64,000 nt of DNA from Companilactobacillus metriopterae (GTDB lineage Bacteria > Bacillota > Bacilli > Lactobacillales > Lactobacillaceae). Numbering within the stretch: position 1 is the first letter of the stretch; every line of letters starts with the position of its first letter. Below are positions 1 through 8,781 of the stretch, piece by piece. A model generated the notes under the pieces. That model was not told where the DNA came from. It searched no databases and saw only the letters and a program-made list of their open reading frames with translations. The stretch lies in contig NZ_RSTD01000001.1 in the NCBI RefSeq assembly GCF_004117915.1, positions 62,001 through 126,000 on the forward strand. Direction: 5' to 3'. The translations under genes were made by a program, and so were the position numbers.

Positions 1-2
1 AT

Positions 3-920
3 TCATCATCATCTTCAGATTCTCTACAAGAGTATAGTGAAGGTTCCGGAGTAATTTACTCTAAGGAAAACGGCAAAGGTTACATTGTTACAAATAACCA
101 CGTTGTTGATGGTTCAGATCAAATTGAGATTATTTTAAAAGATGGAACAAAATTAACAGGTAAATTAATTGGTAGTGATGCTACTACTGACTTAGCTGTT
201 ATTGAGATTGACGGAGATAAGGTGCCAGCAATTGCATCATTTGGTAATTCAGATAGTGTGCAACCAGCTGATTCAGTTATCGCTATTGGTTCACCATTAG
301 GAAGCGAGTACGCAACTAGTGTTACTCAAGGTATAGTTTCAGCAACAAACAGAACTGTTCAAACACAGGACCAAACAACAGGACAAACAATTGGAGAAGC
401 CACAGTTATTCAAACTGATGCAGCTATTAATCCTGGTAATTCGGGAGGACCTCTTGTTAATTCTAATGGTCAGATTATAGGTATTAATTCTATGAAACTA
501 ACATCAGGTACTGATGGTACTTCTGTTGAAGGTATGGGATTTGCCATTCCAAGTAATGAAGTAGTTAAAATTATTAACCAACTTGTTAAGAATGGTAAAG
601 TAGAGAGACCAAGTTTAGGGATTTCAGTAATTGATTTAGACCAAATCTCAGATGATTCTCAGACATCATTGAAGGTTCCGAGTTCAGTTACACAAGGTGT
701 AGTAGTCGCTCAAACAAATAGCGGCTCAGTTGCTAAAAAAGCAGGAATTTCAAAAAATGATATTATCGTTAAATTAGGAAGTAAGAAAATTGCCTCTGTA
801 GCTGATTTGCACAGTGCTTTATATGAAAAATCAGTTGGTGATAAAGTGAAAATTAAGTATTATCATAATGGTAAGTTGAAAACTGCATCGGTGCATTTAA
901 CTGAAAAAACATCAGATTAA
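3..920 (+). CDS. htrA: HtrA/DegP-type serine protease, C-terminal part
   Basis: Membrane-anchored trypsin-like protease of protein quality control at the outside of the cytoplasmic membrane. The reading frame is open from base 3, so the gene starts before the window. The visible part begins with a Ser-rich linker. The catalytic triad is complete: His in NNHVV (bases 99-101), Asp in TTDLAV (189-191) and Ser in GNSGGP (441-443). A PDZ domain fills roughly the last 100 residues (SVTQGVVV, GISKNDIIVKLG). A GTG at 222 opens in frame but lies inside the protease domain, so it is not the real start. The N-terminal anchor is missing from view. The htrA-rlmH order is the usual one in lactobacilli, downstream of the walRK genes. 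Confidence 0.95.
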   Translation, partial: SSSSSDSLQEYSEGSGVIYSKENGKGYIVTNNHVVDGSDQIEIILKDGTKLTGKLIGSDATTDLAVIEIDGDKVPAIASFGNSDSVQPADSVIAIGSPLGSEYATSVTQGIVSATNRTVQTQDQTTGQTIGEATVIQTDAAINPGNSGGPLVNSNGQIIGINSMKLTSGTDGTSVEGMGFAIPSNEVVKIINQLVKNGKVERPSLGISVIDLDQISDDSQTSLKVPSSVTQGVVVAQTNSGSVAKKAGISKNDIIVKLGSKKIASVADLHSALYEKSVGDKVKIKYYHNGKLKTASVHLTEKTSD

Positions 921-925
921 AGATA

Positions 926-962
926 AAAGACGTGAACTTATAATAGTTTCACGTCTTTTTTT
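926..962 (+). terminator. Rho-independent terminator of htrA
   Basis: A stem of AAAGACGTGAA pairing with TTCACGTCTTT is followed by a T-run, directly after the htrA stop codon. Confidence 0.85.
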
Positions 963-1297
963 GAATAATGTTTAAGAAAAGGTTAAGAAAATTCGGGTAA
1001 ATGTAAAGAATTTCTTAAGACGTTTAACACAGGTGTGAATAACTTGTGTATAACTGTGGAAAAACGTTTTTAAAACAAGGTATAATTTTATACACAGATT
1101 AGAATGATCTTGTGCATAACTAAGTAATATAAAATAAATAATAGTAATTAACGCTGATATAATAAGCTTAAAGGGCACTATTGAGAAAAACACAAACATT
1201 ATTTTAGCTGTTAATAACTAATGAATTACTTTAGATATCGATGCATCACATAGATGTGAATAAGTATTGTTAAAAACTAAGGGGTAGGAGTAGATAG
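963..1297. other. Non-coding gap with a cluster of DnaA-box matches
   Basis: This 335-base gap between htrA and rlmH carries no convincing gene. It holds six 9-mers that fit the DnaA box TTATNCACA or its common TTTTCCACA variant: 1034-1042 (minus), 1045-1053 (minus), 1055-1063 (minus), 1088-1096 (plus), 1111-1119 (minus) and 1255-1263 (minus). The first three are spaced 10-11 bases apart, one helical turn. The surroundings are very AT-rich. The rlmH promoter must also lie here. Whether the cluster is part of an origin, a DnaA titration site or a DnaA-controlled promoter cannot be decided from sequence alone; dnaA and dnaN are not in the window. Confidence 0.7.
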
Positions 1298-1777
1298 ATG
1301 AACATTAAGATAATAACTGTTGGAAAACTTAAGGAAAAGTATTTAAAAAATGGAATTGAAGAGTATTCCAAAAGACTTTCTGCATTTTGTAAATTACAAA
1401 TAGTTGAATGTAGCGATGAAAAAGCACCAGATACGCTAAGTGATGCGCAAGAAAAAATGGTTAAGGAAGCAGAGGGAGTTCGAATTCTTGAGAAGATAAA
1501 GGATAAAGAATATGTTATCTTGTTAGATCTTCGAGGCAAAGAACTGACATCTGAAGAGTTAGCAGCAAAAATAGATGATTTATCAACTTATGGAACAAGT
1601 GATATTACATTTATAATCGGGGGATCTTTAGGAGTTAGCGATGAAGTCTATCAACGTGCAGATTTTAAACTGTGTTTCGGTAAGATAACTTATCCACATC
1701 AATTAATGCGTCTCGTATTAACTGAACAAATATATAGATCTTTTATGATTAATAGTCATCGTACTTATCATAAATAA
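1298..1777 (+). CDS. rlmH: 23S rRNA (pseudouridine1915-N3)-methyltransferase RlmH
   Basis: SPOUT-class methyltransferase that methylates pseudouridine 1915 in helix 69 of 23S rRNA, using SAM in the cytoplasm. The product has 159 residues, the family's standard length. The C-terminal half carries the glycine-rich trefoil-knot loop ([13 protein letters not shown]), and the protein ends in the conserved His-Arg-Thr-Tyr-His-Lys. The ATG at 1298 follows a GGGGTAGGAG ribosome site. In staphylococci the 3' end of this gene (orfX) is the attachment site of SCC elements; here it is intact and followed directly by its own terminator. Confidence 0.97.
   Translation: MNIKIITVGKLKEKYLKNGIEEYSKRLSAFCKLQIVECSDEKAPDTLSDAQEKMVKEAEGVRILEKIKDKEYVILLDLRGKELTSEELAAKIDDLSTYGTSDITFIIGGSLGVSDEVYQRADFKLCFGKITYPHQLMRLVLTEQIYRSFMINSHRTYHK
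1758..1777 (+). other. SCC-attB-like 3' end of rlmH, unoccupied
   Basis: The last codons of rlmH read TATCATAAATAA, which fits the core recognised by SCC large serine recombinases in staphylococci. No recombinase gene and no second copy of the core were noticed nearby, so this is an intact, empty site by similarity only. Confidence 0.3.
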
Positions 1778-1794
1778 AAAATATGATCTAAACT

Positions 1795-1822
1795 AAAGAA
1801 CACCCTGCTGGGTGTTCTTTTT
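1795..1822 (+). terminator. Rho-independent terminator of rlmH
   Basis: The stem AAAGAACACCC pairs with GGGTGTTCTTT and runs into T's. Confidence 0.85.
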
Positions 1823-1893
1823 GCTCTATTAATATTTTAATAATTGCGATACAATGAATTTGTGAAAGAATTCATTATATCGGGGTGATTATT

Positions 1894-2808
1894 ATGTTTC
1901 TATTTCAAAATATATCAGGGGCAGACTTTTTAGTTTGGATACTAGTTATAGCTGCATTAATGGGCTTAAATGAACTTGCTAGGATAAATAAATGGATAGC
2001 TTTAATTTTGTTTGTTGCTGTACCAGTTATTTTAACTATTTTTGTTTGGCCTACTACTGCCGGACCAGGTAGCAGTACAGGTACCTGGTTCCACTGGGTT
2101 AAAGTGTATTCTGCGTTAGCAGGATGTTTAGGATTTATGGCATTAAGATTTATACCATCATTGCAAAATAACAAGTGGTATTTATTATTCCCACCAATTA
2201 TTTTAAGTGTAAACATTCTTGAAGCAGTTATTCGAGATTTCCAAGTTTATGGTATGCATGGAATGATTGACGGTGTATTTATGAATGGTGGTGCCTGGAA
2301 TATAATGAACGGTATTGCTGGTATTCTAAACATTATTACAATTACGGGCTGGTTTGGAATATTTATTAGTAAAGATAAGCAAAAAGATATGATTTGGCCT
2401 GATCAAATTTGGCCTTGGATAATCGCTTATGATTTATGGAACTTTGCGTACGTTTATAATTGTGTTGGTGATCATTCATTTTATGCAGGAGCAGCATTGC
2501 TAATCTCATGTACTCTAGCAGCTTTCTTTGTAAAAAGAGGTACATGGTTACAAGCTCGTGCTCAAACGCTAGCATTCTGGATGATGTTCACAATGTCGGT
2601 TCCAGCATTTGTTACAAGTTCTCAATTTGCAGTAAAGAGCAGCCATTCTAATGCAGCATTAATGACAGTTAGTTCGATTGCATTGATTGCAAATATCTTA
2701 GTTCTAATTTTAAATCTATATCGTATTTACAAGTTTAAGAAAAATCCTCTTAAGGATGATATTTATAAAGGAACAAAATCATATGACGATGTTGTTGCTA
2801 ATAATTAA
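1894..2808 (+). CDS. Polytopic membrane protein, possibly DUF5692 family
   Basis: A 304-residue integral membrane protein of unknown function with about eight to nine hydrophobic segments. The pattern near the N-terminus (GLNELAR followed by KW and a long hydrophobic run ending IFVWP) resembles the DUF5692 family of lactobacilli and enterococci, as far as I recall. A polar stretch of Trp, Tyr and Asn residues (WPWIIAYDLWNFAYVYN) sits in the second half. I chose ATG 1894 over the in-frame GTG at 1885 because GGGGTGA at 1882-1888 is then a well-spaced ribosome site. It stands alone, with terminators on both sides. No substrate can be named. Confidence 0.8.
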   Translation: MFLFQNISGADFLVWILVIAALMGLNELARINKWIALILFVAVPVILTIFVWPTTAGPGSSTGTWFHWVKVYSALAGCLGFMALRFIPSLQNNKWYLLFPPIILSVNILEAVIRDFQVYGMHGMIDGVFMNGGAWNIMNGIAGILNIITITGWFGIFISKDKQKDMIWPDQIWPWIIAYDLWNFAYVYNCVGDHSFYAGAALLISCTLAAFFVKRGTWLQARAQTLAFWMMFTMSVPAFVTSSQFAVKSSHSNAALMTVSSIALIANILVLILNLYRIYKFKKNPLKDDIYKGTKSYDDVVANN

Positions 2809-2836
2809 AAAAGCTACCCAATTGGGTAGCTTTTTT
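2807..2836. terminator. Bidirectional terminator
   Basis: AAAAAAGCTACCC and its complement flank an AATT loop. There are T-runs on both strands, serving the membrane protein gene on the left and the nucleoside hydrolase gene on the right. Confidence 0.85.
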
Positions 2837-2839
2837 AAT

Positions 2840-3778
2840 TTATTTATTATGACTTTGAATTGAATCAAAAATGTATTGAACAAATTTCTCACGATTTACA
2901 TCTTCTAGTACTTCAATGTTTTTATCATCTGGAGCATATACACGTCTATCAGGATAAGTCATACCACGGAATTGATCATTAGTAAGACTGACTTCAATAT
3001 TGAATTTTTCGCTCTTGGTGAATAGTTCTGGAGCAACTAGACTTATTACTGCGCATGCATCATGTACCGGAATTTTAGTCATTCCTTTTTCGCGTTCAGC
3101 TGATGCGTAGAAGTCTAAAATAGCACTAGCCATTTCACCAGTTTTGCCAAGATTTTTTATTTGTGATATTTCATCCATTGTTAGATAGGCTTTATTTTCA
3201 GTTAAGTTAAGACCAGAAAGAGTGATTGGCAATCCTGAGTCAAAAACAATTTTTGCTGCTTCAGGATCAACATAAGCGTTGAATTCAGATGCTAGTGTGA
3301 TATTTCCTTGTTCAATTGATCCACCCATAACATAGATATGTTCAATTTTTTCAGCAACTTTTGGGAAAGTTTTAAGAAGTAAAGCAACATTTGTAAGAGG
3401 ACCAGTGGCAACAATATTTACTTTTTCATCTGAATTAGTAATTTCTTCATTCATGAATGTTATAGCGTTGTCACTAGCTATAGGATAGTCCAAGCTATTT
3501 TCAGGAAATTGATATCCGTCCATTCCAGTTTTTCCATGAATTTCTCCAGCTGTTTCAATTTCTTTTACTAAGGGATTACTTTGTCCCATAGCAATTTTAG
3601 TGTTGGATCCTAGGAAAGTAAGTAGCTTTTGAGCATTCTTTGTCACTTTATCAAGTTGTACATTACCACCGATAGTAGTTACTCCGATTAGATCAGCAGC
3701 TTCAGGATGAGCAAGTAAAACAGTCAACGCAATAGCGTCATCAATACCAGGATCGCAGTCCATAATTACTTTAGTCAT
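2840..3778 (-). CDS. Ribonucleoside hydrolase (inosine-uridine type)
   Basis: Cleaves ribonucleosides to free base plus ribose in the cytoplasm for nucleobase and pentose salvage. At 312 residues it has the family's usual length. The N-terminal calcium-binding signature DCDPGIDDA starts at residue 7, and the active-site histidine is in PVHDACAV near residue 240. Substrate range (pyrimidine, purine or both, as in RihA/B/C) cannot be assigned from these motifs. Its ATG follows a GCGAGG ribosome site. It is monocistronic, but fits with the two nucleobase permeases and the PRPP synthetase in the same window. Confidence 0.93.
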   Translation of the reverse strand: MTKVIMDCDPGIDDAIALTVLLAHPEAADLIGVTTIGGNVQLDKVTKNAQKLLTFLGSNTKIAMGQSNPLVKEIETAGEIHGKTGMDGYQFPENSLDYPIASDNAITFMNEEITNSDEKVNIVATGPLTNVALLLKTFPKVAEKIEHIYVMGGSIEQGNITLASEFNAYVDPEAAKIVFDSGLPITLSGLNLTENKAYLTMDEISQIKNLGKTGEMASAILDFYASAEREKGMTKIPVHDACAVISLVAPELFTKSEKFNIEVSLTNDQFRGMTYPDRRVYAPDDKNIEVLEDVNREKFVQYIFDSIQSHNK

Positions 3779-3941
3779 TACTTCTTACCTCGCAATATTT
3801 TTATTTTACTCACTAAGTATATCATTGGAGATTGATAAAATACTAACAAACTAGCTTTTAATGTTATGAGAAATATTTTTTGTAATAAATCAAAAATTGG
3901 ATTATATTGTATTTATAATTTAATAATTGGGGGCTTTAATT

Positions 3942-4580
3942 ATGACAAAAGTATTGATATTGGGCGCTGGGGGCAAAATAGCACAAATTGCCGAAGAACT
4001 ATATCTTGATCAAACAGATTTTGATTTACGATTGTATTTAAGACATCCTAACAAATTGTCTATTGAAGAAAGTGATCGCGTAGAAATTGTTGAAGGCGAT
4101 GCTTCTGATAAGAATAGTTTGTCCAATGCTCTGAATGGAGTAGATATCGTATATGCTAATGTAGCAGGAGATAATATAGAAGAACAAGCTAAATCTGTCG
4201 TAGAATCAATGGACAATTCTGGTGTTAAACGTTTGATTTGGATATCAACACTTGGTATATACGATGAAGTTCCAGGTGAATTTGGTAAATGGAATAATAA
4301 TATTTTGGGATCATATATCACAAAATATGCAGCAGCGGCCAAAGTTATTGAAGAATCGGATCTCGAATATACTATTATTCGTCCTGCATGGTTGACTAAT
4401 AATGATGAGGTTAACTTTGAAGTTACCCATCGTGAGGATACATTTAAAGGTACAGAAGTATCCCGTAAGTCTATTGCTCAGGTAGTCGTTGATACAACTA
4501 AAAATCCTAGTGATTACGTTCGTGATTCAATTGGTGTGAATAAACCTAACACTGACGGAGATAAGCCATCTTGGTATTAA
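3942..4580 (+). CDS. NAD(P)-binding SDR-type oxidoreductase
   Basis: A 212-residue atypical short-chain dehydrogenase/NmrA-like protein. The N-terminus shows the nucleotide-binding loop GAGGKIAQ after strand VLIL. Later come a D-rich strand (VEIVEGDA), a VDIVYANVAG segment and the RLIWISTLG strand, all typical of NAD(P)H-binding proteins of the YwnB/YtfG group. ATG 3942 is preferred over an upstream TTG because GGGGG at 3929-3933 is then correctly spaced. Substrate unknown; redox sensing or quinone/flavin reduction is possible. It has its own promoter region and terminator. Confidence 0.85.
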   Translation: MTKVLILGAGGKIAQIAEELYLDQTDFDLRLYLRHPNKLSIEESDRVEIVEGDASDKNSLSNALNGVDIVYANVAGDNIEEQAKSVVESMDNSGVKRLIWISTLGIYDEVPGEFGKWNNNILGSYITKYAAAAKVIEESDLEYTIIRPAWLTNNDEVNFEVTHREDTFKGTEVSRKSIAQVVVDTTKNPSDYVRDSIGVNKPNTDGDKPSWY

Positions 4581-4586
4581 AAATAT

Positions 4587-4618
4587 AAAAAACCCACTCA
4601 TTAAATTGAGTGGGTTTT
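4587..4618. terminator. Bidirectional terminator
   Basis: AAAACCCACTCA pairs with TGAGTGGGTTTT. The stop codon of the minus-strand gene lies in the loop, so two converging genes share the hairpin. Confidence 0.85.
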
Positions 4619-4954
4619 ATTTTGTAGATTATAAATGATTCCCCAGATTGAAGGGATTAACATGAGTCTAAACGATAGAGCAGCAGTTATTGTCAAAATA
4701 ATTGGCCAAACCATTGAATAGTTACGATGCAGATTAAAAATTGCAAAGAAGCTAAGAACTTGAAGTGCAATCATAAAAAATCCTATCAAACAAACGACAA
4801 AAATTAATACAGACATTTCAGTAGCTGTAAATGTTCCTTTATCACCATTTGCCAGAGCTAATCCTACAATTAATCCTATTAAAATAATAAAAGCAGTTTC
4901 AATTCCCCATATAACGTATCCGGTAATCTGAACAGCTGTTGTTTTTGGTTTCAT
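4601..4954 (-). CDS. Small four-helix membrane protein, unknown
   Basis: A 117-residue protein, almost entirely hydrophobic, with about four membrane segments. The start is ATG 4954 behind GCGAGG. Its C-terminal half (LHRNYSMVWPIIL, then IWGIIYNL) resembles the protein encoded at 6999-7382 (LHKNYSFIYPIIL, then GWIYND), so the two look like diverged paralogues. No known domain recognised. The gene sits just downstream, on the same strand, of an MFS exporter gene. Confidence 0.7.
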   Translation of the reverse strand: MKPKTTAVQITGYVIWGIETAFIILIGLIVGLALANGDKGTFTATEMSVLIFVVCLIGFFMIALQVLSFFAIFNLHRNYSMVWPIILTITAALSFRLMLIPSIWGIIYNLQNKTHSI

Positions 4955-5005
4955 GACCAACCTCGCTAATAAATATTAAACTCATTTTATCATAGTACTT
5001 CTAAT

Positions 5006-6184
5006 TTATGATTCTTTTTCAGCAGATAAAGGTTGAGATTTGAAAAATAGAAAGAATATAAAACCTATTAAAATTATTAAACCAAACAATATAATTCCAT
5101 ATAGATTAAAGTTGAATGCTATAAGTGATAACCCTAAAGAGGGTCCTAGAGAATAACCAATATTACCAAATCCATTATTTAATGTGAATGCCGTGGATTT
5201 TTGTTCAGGTGAAACAGATTTACCTATCAGTATTTGAATTCTTGGGCCTATCATTGATTCTCCAACACCTAGCAGACTTCCGACAACAATTGAGAGTATT
5301 AGAACATTCTTAATTAAAATAAATCCAATAATTGCAAGAAGGTATAGAACTAGACCTATAAAAATTTCCAATTTATATTTCTCGTATTTTGCAAAAGTCA
5401 TTACAATTAATTGGGAAAGCAACACTGATACAGTAAGTGAAAGCATCATGTATGATAAGTATCTGGCTCCATTGTTACTTATGGCTTGTAAATGAATAGC
5501 AAAAGAAGAATCGTATTGAGTTTCTATGATGAAATATAGTAAATAAATTGAAGCTAGTAGTAGGAAAGTATGATTCTTTAGCACACTCCAAAAAGTGTTT
5601 TTCAGAATATTTTTATTATCTTTATCAACCTTTATTATTGTGTAATCAATTAGAGATACTGGAATTAGCGCAATAAATAAAAGAACAATGTAAAGTATGA
5701 ATGGTTTAGAGCTTTTACCACCACCGATTAAACTACCAACCAGAGGACCTATTGCTCCAGCTAGATTGGCTAACCAATAACTGGTCATCATGGCTCTATC
5801 TGACTGTTTACCTGGCAGACTTGACAATAGTGTTTGATAAATAGGATTGTAAATACAAAAACCTAGACCTACTAGGCAAGCGCTTAATGCTAATCCGTAA
5901 AAACTTTGAAGTAAGGTATAACCTGAGAATCCCACGATTATTAGGAAGAATGAAATAAACATAATTAGTTTAGGGGAATATCTATTTAGTAGATATGAAA
6001 TCAGAGGACTAGCAATAAATGATATAAATGATGGGATACCTAAAATTATTCCGATAAGCGTTAATTTCATGCCTCTGTGTTGAAGTAGTAACGTTAAAAA
6101 AGGAAGTGAAAAGAAATTACCAAAGGTAATAATGAGGTTTAGTGTAAGTGGTAAGGTTACATTCTTATTTGTAAAGTCTTTCAT
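5006..6184 (-). CDS. MFS transporter, efflux type
   Basis: A 392-residue permease with twelve predicted membrane segments, probably a drug or sugar efflux pump energised by proton antiport. The N-terminal half shows the typical RYSPKLIMF loop after helix 2 and the C-terminal half a GVGESMIGPR segment. It resembles SetB/ProP-like exporters in the first helix region, but no substrate is implied by motif. ATG 6184 follows a GGGGGAG ribosome site. A perfect inverted repeat lies about 90 bases upstream (6275-6295) and could be an operator. Confidence 0.88.
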   Translation of the reverse strand: MKDFTNKNVTLPLTLNLIITFGNFFSLPFLTLLLQHRGMKLTLIGIILGIPSFISFIASPLISYLLNRYSPKLIMFISFFLIIVGFSGYTLLQSFYGLALSACLVGLGFCIYNPIYQTLLSSLPGKQSDRAMMTSYWLANLAGAIGPLVGSLIGGGKSSKPFILYIVLLFIALIPVSLIDYTIIKVDKDNKNILKNTFWSVLKNHTFLLLASIYLLYFIIETQYDSSFAIHLQAISNNGARYLSYMMLSLTVSVLLSQLIVMTFAKYEKYKLEIFIGLVLYLLAIIGFILIKNVLILSIVVGSLLGVGESMIGPRIQILIGKSVSPEQKSTAFTLNNGFGNIGYSLGPSLGLSLIAFNFNLYGIILFGLIILIGFIFFLFFKSQPLSAEKES

Positions 6185-6274
6185 TTTTCTCCCCCTAATA
6201 GTTATTCAACTGTAGGCTAACACTATCATACATCATTTCAATTATTAAGACTTCTCTAATAAAATAAACATAAT

Positions 6275-6295
6275 GCTAAATAGCTATTATTTAGC
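6275..6295. promoter_or_regulatory. Inverted repeat, possible operator
   Basis: GCTAAATA, a GCTAT spacer and TATTTAGC form a perfect 8-base dyad upstream of the MFS gene on the minus strand. No T-run follows, so it is not a terminator. A TetR/MarR-type operator is possible. Confidence 0.35.
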
Positions 6296-6311
6296 TAATT
6301 CAAATGTCCAC

Positions 6312-6353
6312 AAAAAAAGAGTAATTACTAAAAATTAGTAATTACTCTTTTTT
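6312..6353 (-). terminator. Rho-independent terminator
   Basis: AAGAGTAATTACTAA pairs with TTAGTAATTACTCTT, with T-runs on both strands. It lies downstream of the DUF2798-like gene. Confidence 0.85.
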
Positions 6354-6385
6354 ATATAATAATATTTATTTATAAGTCTCTATCT

Positions 6386-6853
6386 TTATTCTGCGGTTTT
6401 TTGAACAGAAGCTAAGATTTTTCTTGCGATAGGCCCTACTAAAAGTATTTGTAAAGGTAGAGCAAGAATAAGATTGAAAATCCAGATATGTAGGTATGAT
6501 AGTAAGATATTGCTACCAAAACTTTGTTGCATAACCATTCCAAATGCTGACATGATAGTTACCATTCCTAGAACCATCATAGTTGAGATAGCTAAAGCAA
6601 TACGGATTTGTTTTTGTTTCATATAATCAGTAATCATGTGTTTGAAAAATATATGTTTAACTGTTGGTCCAACAATTATCAAATCTACAGCACCAGCAAA
6701 AATTAATGCTAGAGGGTATCCCTTCAATACTTCCATGACATATCCATCGCTAAATCCATCATTCAGTGCAATGTTATAACCAGCCATGACTAAAACCATC
6801 AAGCCGGCCATCACAAGAGTAAATAGTAATTCTTCTTTTAAATTTCTTGGCAT
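6386..6853 (-). CDS. DUF2798-like membrane protein with internal duplication
   Basis: A 155-residue membrane protein with four helices built as two repeats: each half has a hydrophobic helix rich in Met, a second long helix and a closing VGPxxxxI motif (VGPTVKHI near residue 69, VGPIARKI near residue 145). This layout matches the DUF2798 family, which has no known function. ATG follows AAGGAG. It is separate from its neighbours, with a terminator after it. Confidence 0.7.
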   Translation of the reverse strand: MPRNLKEELLFTLVMAGLMVLVMAGYNIALNDGFSDGYVMEVLKGYPLALIFAGAVDLIIVGPTVKHIFFKHMITDYMKQKQIRIALAISTMMVLGMVTIMSAFGMVMQQSFGSNILLSYLHIWIFNLILALPLQILLVGPIARKILASVQKTAE

Positions 6854-6998
6854 TTTAAAACTCCTTATTTATTACTAGATATCTAGCCTAGCATAAATAA
6901 AAAATCCTCGTAAGTTATTTTTTTCATTCTTTTTGAGATCTGTTTTTAATATTATAAATATAAGTGCTAATTGTAATTATGCTATACAATATTTATGC

Positions 6999-7382
6999 TC
7001 AATTCTCGTCATTTTGCTGATCTGTTTTTGTTGATTCAATAGGTTTTTTATGGTAATCATTGTATATCCAACCAGATACACCAATTATTACTAGGGGTAT
7101 GATTTGAAAAAATGTAATGACACCCCAAACTATTAAAATTATAGGATAAATAAAACTATAGTTTTTATGCAACAAAGTTATTAGAATTAGAGGTACTACA
7201 AGTATAACAATGATCATTTCCACCCAAAGCCATAAATATGGATTGGGTGAGGCCGCTACTGACATTAATGATGCAATGAAGCCGATATATAGAGCGGGCC
7301 CCCCGATTACTAAAAAATAGATGTAACTCAAATTTTGAATGATTGATCTTTTGCTGTTTTCGATAATTTTGTCCTCGTACAT
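6999..7382 (-). CDS. Small membrane protein, paralogue of the 4601-4954 product
   Basis: A 127-residue protein with about four membrane helices and a charged C-terminal tail (KPIESTKTDQQNDEN). It shares LHxNYSxxxPIIL and the following hydrophobic pattern with the product encoded at 4601-4954. The ATG at 7382 has no visible Shine-Dalgarno sequence, so the exact start is uncertain and translation may be weak or leaderless. Function unknown. Confidence 0.65.
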   Translation of the reverse strand: MYEDKIIENSKRSIIQNLSYIYFLVIGGPALYIGFIASLMSVAASPNPYLWLWVEMIIVILVVPLILITLLHKNYSFIYPIILIVWGVITFFQIIPLVIIGVSGWIYNDYHKKPIESTKTDQQNDEN

Positions 7383-7463
7383 AATATTTTATTTAATATA
7401 ATTTTTATTATATAACAATATTATTAGTGATAGAATGAAAAAACCAATACTGGAGGTATTATT

Positions 7464-8699
7464 ATGACATTACCAAATTTTGATGAAAAGTTAGACAAGT
7501 ATGCTAAATTAATTACACAAAATGGTGTAAACGTTCAACCGGGACAAACCATAATACTATATATTAGTGTTAATCAATTGAAATTAGCTAGAAAAATTGT
7601 TGATCAAGCTTATCAACTAGGTGCTAATGAGGTTGTAGTTGAGTGGAATGATTCAGAGATTACAAAGGGTTTTTTGAATCACGCTAGTGAAGATCGACTT
7701 CAAAATCAACCTGCATATGTTTCTCAAAAGGCAGATCAGTTGATGGAAAAGAAGGCTTCAAGAATATCTGTATTATCGGGTGCACCAGATGAACTTAAGG
7801 ATGTTGATTCTAAAAGATTATCAATGTATCAGAAGTCACTGGGAGAAGCTTGGAAATCAGTACGTAAATCAACTCAAAATAATGATATTAGCTGGTTAGT
7901 TGTAGGAGCAGCTGATCAAGAATGGGCAAAAAAAGTATTTCCAGATCTTTCTTCAGAAGCAGCAGAAGATAAGTTATGGGAAGAAATATTTAAGACAACT
8001 AGAGTGGATCAAGACGATCCAGAACTAGCATGGGATAAACAAATCTCTACTTTAAATGAAAAAGCAGATTGGTTAAATAAACATCAATTTAAAGCATTAA
8101 AATATAAGTCAGCTAAAACTGATATAACAATCGGTTTACCAAAGAATCATCTTTGGGAGGCTGCTGGAACTAATGATATTTCAGGCAATTTCTTCGTTCC
8201 CAATATGCCAACAGAGGAAGTCTTTACCTCGGCTGATAATCGAAATATTAATGGAGTAATTAGTTCTACGTTGCCATTAAGTTATTCTGGAAGTCTGATA
8301 GAGGGAATCCAATTAACATTTAAAGATGGTAAAATTATTGATTCCAAAGCTGACACTGGAGAGGAAATTTTAAAAGATCTTATTGAAACTGACGCTGGAA
8401 CTCATTCATTAGGTGAAATATCACTGGTACCTCAAAAATCTCCAATAGCAGAGTCAGGAATTATTTTTTATAATACTTTATTCGATGAAAATGCATCAGA
8501 TCATGTGGCGATAGGTGCCGCATATCCATTTAACATTCAAGGTGGTACCAAGATGTCAGATGAAGAGCTCGGCGAGCATGGTATGAATGTATCTCAAACA
8601 CACGTAGATTTTATGGTAGGGTCTGATGATATGAACATTGATGGTATTTTAGAAGATGGCTCAGCAGTTCCAGTTATGAGAAATGGTAACTGGGCTTAA
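7464..8699 (+). CDS. pepS: Aminopeptidase PepS (M29 family)
   Basis: Cytoplasmic metallo-aminopeptidase of the thermophilic/AmpS-PepS M29 family; lactic acid bacteria use it to release N-terminal residues from casein-derived peptides. It has 411 residues, the family's standard length. The conserved C-terminal metal and substrate region is visible: GTHSLGEISLV, then HVAIGAAYP, then GMNVSQTHVDFMVGSDDMNIDG. The N-terminal domain starts with FDEKLDKYAKLI. ATG 7464 follows CTGGAGG. It is a single gene, divergent from the small membrane protein gene to its left. Confidence 0.93.
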   Translation: MTLPNFDEKLDKYAKLITQNGVNVQPGQTIILYISVNQLKLARKIVDQAYQLGANEVVVEWNDSEITKGFLNHASEDRLQNQPAYVSQKADQLMEKKASRISVLSGAPDELKDVDSKRLSMYQKSLGEAWKSVRKSTQNNDISWLVVGAADQEWAKKVFPDLSSEAAEDKLWEEIFKTTRVDQDDPELAWDKQISTLNEKADWLNKHQFKALKYKSAKTDITIGLPKNHLWEAAGTNDISGNFFVPNMPTEEVFTSADNRNINGVISSTLPLSYSGSLIEGIQLTFKDGKIIDSKADTGEEILKDLIETDAGTHSLGEISLVPQKSPIAESGIIFYNTLFDENASDHVAIGAAYPFNIQGGTKMSDEELGEHGMNVSQTHVDFMVGSDDMNIDGILEDGSAVPVMRNGNWA

Positions 8700-8781
8700 A
8701 TAACACTTGAAAAAATAAAGTTATCCATTTATACTATTAAGGTTAGTAACATTCAAGTAAGAAAGGGAGGAGGGATTTTCG

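Noticed and set aside
222-920. GTG 222 as start of the protease gene
   Set aside because: The frame is open to base 3, and the catalytic His and Asp lie upstream of this codon.
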